Assembly: GCA_937899725.1 (NCBI GenBank)
Contig: CALCCA010000111.1
Coordinates: 1 to 32,716 of the forward strand
Direction of reading: 5' to 3'
Length of the DNA stretch: 32,716 bases
Origin: an uncultured Halomicronema sp.
Lineage (GTDB): Bacteria; Cyanobacteriota; Cyanobacteriia; Phormidesmidales; Phormidesmidaceae
The position numbers and the translations under genes are program-made. This document shows positions 31,095 through 32,716 of this stretch, one piece after another; position 1 is the first letter of the stretch, and each line of letters starts with the position of its first letter. The notes beneath the pieces were generated by a model. That model was not told where the DNA came from. It searched no databases and saw nothing but the letters and a program-made list of their open reading frames with translations.

Positions 31095-32348
31095 TTAGCC
31101 GCCGACATTAAAGTCAGTATCCACAGTCAGATCAAGCTGGCTAGGATCGATCACGATCACCGCGTTTTGCGACGTCACTTGATCGTTGCCGCCAATCACC
31201 GCTCCCACCAACGAACCCAGATCGACATTACCGAGTAGCGAGCCTAAAATCGACTCGGCGGCTCCCGTGATCAGGGCACCCTCTAGAGACCCGGTATTGA
31301 CCGACTCACTCGCCGCGATCGCGCTAGATTCTGCATCAATGTTGTAGGTGCGGCCATTGATCGTCAGGCTATCGGCCACGAAGCGAGCCGCCGTGATTGA
31401 GGCGCCGCGAATTTCCACCGGTTCAATGCGTCCCTGCACGCTGCTCCCAGCGGGGATTAGCACTTGATTGGCACTGTTCACCAGCGACCCGGAGACCTCT
31501 AGCGACGTCGCGACCGTTTGACCGGGGGCGACCACAATGTCCACCCCATCCGCATTGGGATACCGCAGGGGAATTTGCGTACCTGCTGGCACGACTCCGG
31601 CGACGGTCTGCGGCACGGCTTGCGGCGTGCTGCCCGAGCCGTCATAGCCCACGATGTAGTCCGTCGCATTCAAATCAGCGGCTAAGGCCGGTAGCTCACC
31701 CTCGGCGACCAACGCCTGATAAATAAACGCTGCGACATCAGCGCGAGTAGCGGTTTGTCCGGGTTGTAGGCGATTGACGTCAGGGTAGCTGACCACGATC
31801 TCGTTTTCCGTCGCGGCGGCCACCGGCCCTTGTGCATAGTCAGGAATCTGACTTGCATCTCGATAGACCCCGAGCGCCTGATTGTCGCTGCCGCTAGCGT
31901 TCATGCCCAAACCATTGGCCAAGGCCACCACGACTTGCACGCGAGGAATCTGCTGCTCGGGCTTAAAGGTACTGTCGGGGTACCCCGACATAAAGCCCTG
32001 ACCATAGGCATCGGCGATCGCTTCAGTCGCCCAATAGCTGGACGGCACATCGCCAAAGTTGGGGGCTGAGCGGGTGCGAGCTTGATCAAAGGCCTGTCGT
32101 ACGATCGCGGCAAATTGGGCGCGGGTCACTGCTTGGTCAGGTTTAAAGGTGCCGTCAGGAAAACCAGCAATAATTTGCTCTGCTGCCAATGTCTCGATAT
32201 ACGGTTGAGCCCAATAGCCATTGCCGACATCGACAAACTGCTGAGCCATCGCCGGAGCCGCGTCAATGAGGGGAAACGTGGCTCCAGCCATGACGCCTAA
32301 CGCGACTAAAGCAGCGGTTTTTGAATCGCTATTTAAAAAATTAACCAT
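31095..32348 (-). CDS. Secreted SLH-domain surface protein
   Basis: Starting at ATG 32348 (an AGGA lies about 9 bases upstream), the protein has a signal peptide (1-36, ending PAMAQQ) and three S-layer homology domains at about 38-85, 98-148 and 160-212. The patterns are FVDV..GYWAQPYIETLAAEQIIAGFPDGTFKPD, YWATEAIADAYGQGFMSGYPDSTFKPE and a weaker YPDVNRLQPGQTATRADVAAFI. SLH domains bind pyruvylated wall polymer at the cell surface. The remainder (about 240-417) is beta-rich and Gly/Ala/Val-rich with no known fold I can name. No porin barrel is evident, unlike the usual cyanobacterial SLH-OprB proteins. The upstream in-frame ATG at 32402 would spoil the signal peptide. Confidence 0.9.
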   Translation of the reverse strand: MVNFLNSDSKTAALVALGVMAGATFPLIDAAPAMAQQFVDVGNGYWAQPYIETLAAEQIIAGFPDGTFKPDQAVTRAQFAAIVRQAFDQARTRSAPNFGDVPSSYWATEAIADAYGQGFMSGYPDSTFKPEQQIPRVQVVVALANGLGMNASGSDNQALGVYRDASQIPDYAQGPVAAATENEIVVSYPDVNRLQPGQTATRADVAAFIYQALVAEGELPALAADLNATDYIVGYDGSGSTPQAVPQTVAGVVPAGTQIPLRYPNADGVDIVVAPGQTVATSLEVSGSLVNSANQVLIPAGSSVQGRIEPVEIRGASITAARFVADSLTINGRTYNIDAESSAIAASESVNTGSLEGALITGAAESILGSLLGNVDLGSLVGAVIGGNDQVTSQNAVIVIDPSQLDLTVDTDFNVGG

Positions 32349-32460
32349 GCCATTACATCCTGTGAAAAGTGAGTTTAGAGCAGTGGAAACAGGCCCCAGC
32401 AACCAGTGGCTGCAGGCGCAAATAAACGTTGGAAACGGCTCTCAGTGGCGACAGTCGTCA

Positions 32461-32700
32461 CTAATGAACACTGTCGTCTGAGGTTGGTGGCACTGAATTC
32501 ATGACCGGCGCGGGAGACTGGGCCATCCGGCTGTGCTCAGCCATGACGGCGATAGATGCCAGAGCAAGAATTATGATTGGGGTCTTCCCATGGTTAGACC
32601 GCAGTGCTAACGGGAGAGTTCCCATTGATACCGGCATTCCACCGACGAATACTGTTGTTTGGTAGACCTTATCGGAAATTGAACCGATAGGATGATTCAT
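32461..32700 (-). CDS. Possible small secreted or membrane protein
   Basis: A 79-residue frame near the window edge. Residues 40-58 (TPIIILALASIAVMAE) form one hydrophobic stretch, which could be a signal sequence or anchor preceded by a basic residue cluster, but the N-terminal 38 residues look irregular. No family is recognised. It is on the same strand and just upstream of the SLH-protein gene, with about 110 bp between. Real coding is uncertain. Confidence 0.3.
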   Translation of the reverse strand: MNHPIGSISDKVYQTTVFVGGMPVSMGTLPLALRSNHGKTPIIILALASIAVMAEHSRMAQSPAPVMNSVPPTSDDSVH

Positions 32701-32716
32701 ATCAGACGCATCGACC

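Noticed and set aside
11019-32453. A shared 17-mer, GGCTCCCAGTGGCGACA at 11019 and GGCTCTCAGTGGCGACA at 32437
   Set aside because: One mismatch in 17 bases with no further similarity on either side is too little to call a repeat family.

Overview
The window looks like a piece of a cyanobacterial chromosome, probably a filamentous Leptolyngbya- or Nodosilinea-like strain (genus is inference). The supporting signs are a chlorophyll synthase gene (chlG), a DUF2862 gene, a DesC-type acyl-lipid desaturase, a class A penicillin-binding protein with a Pro/Ala tail, an SLH-domain porin-like surface protein, and many copies of the HIP1 octamer GCGATCGC. There are no rRNA or tRNA genes, no CRISPR array and no complete insertion sequence that I can see.

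Layout. 1-3.2 kb: a LysR regulator divergent from a two-gene operon (DsbA/FrnE-like thiol protein and FAD monooxygenase), with a perfect palindrome beside the lysR start. 3.2-3.3 kb: a MITE-like element. 3.4-5.9 kb: a rhodanese, a small membrane protein and a GAF-like/LuxR regulator. This stretch contains a degenerate direct duplication of the shared rhodanese/LuxR 5' region. 6.4-8.1 kb: a complete BamHI-family restriction-modification system (C protein with C-boxes, endonuclease, convergent methyltransferase) in AT-richer DNA. 8.3-10.7 kb: an SDR protein and a 499-residue protein with five exact 43-residue repeats. 11.2-13.9 kb: a decayed BrnT/BrnA-like toxin-antitoxin pair behind a PLP enzyme (aluminium-resistance/methionine gamma-lyase family), then desC. 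14.0-18.6 kb: a membrane-anchored DUF4041/GIY-YIG protein, an alpha/beta hydrolase, a ferritin-like di-iron protein, and about 1.1 kb of debris (IS982-like remnant plus a second hydrolase 3' end).

18.6-25 kb is more conserved housekeeping DNA: a small membrane protein, hisF, a DUF2862 gene, an ArsA/Get3-like protein with a degenerate P-loop, chlG and a PBP1A. 25.3-32.7 kb: a DUF815 AAA+ protein, a MazE/MazF-type pair, hslO, a four-carbon acid sugar kinase-like (DUF1537) gene, a LOG-family gene and an SLH-domain secreted protein.

The main accessory region runs from about 3.2 to 18.3 kb. It holds the restriction-modification system, a decaying toxin-antitoxin pair, two partial segmental duplications and a HIP1-free stretch of about 6.5 kb. 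The best candidates for something little described are the 43-residue-repeat protein, the membrane-anchored DUF4041/GIY-YIG protein, and the P-loop-less ArsA-like protein beside chlG.
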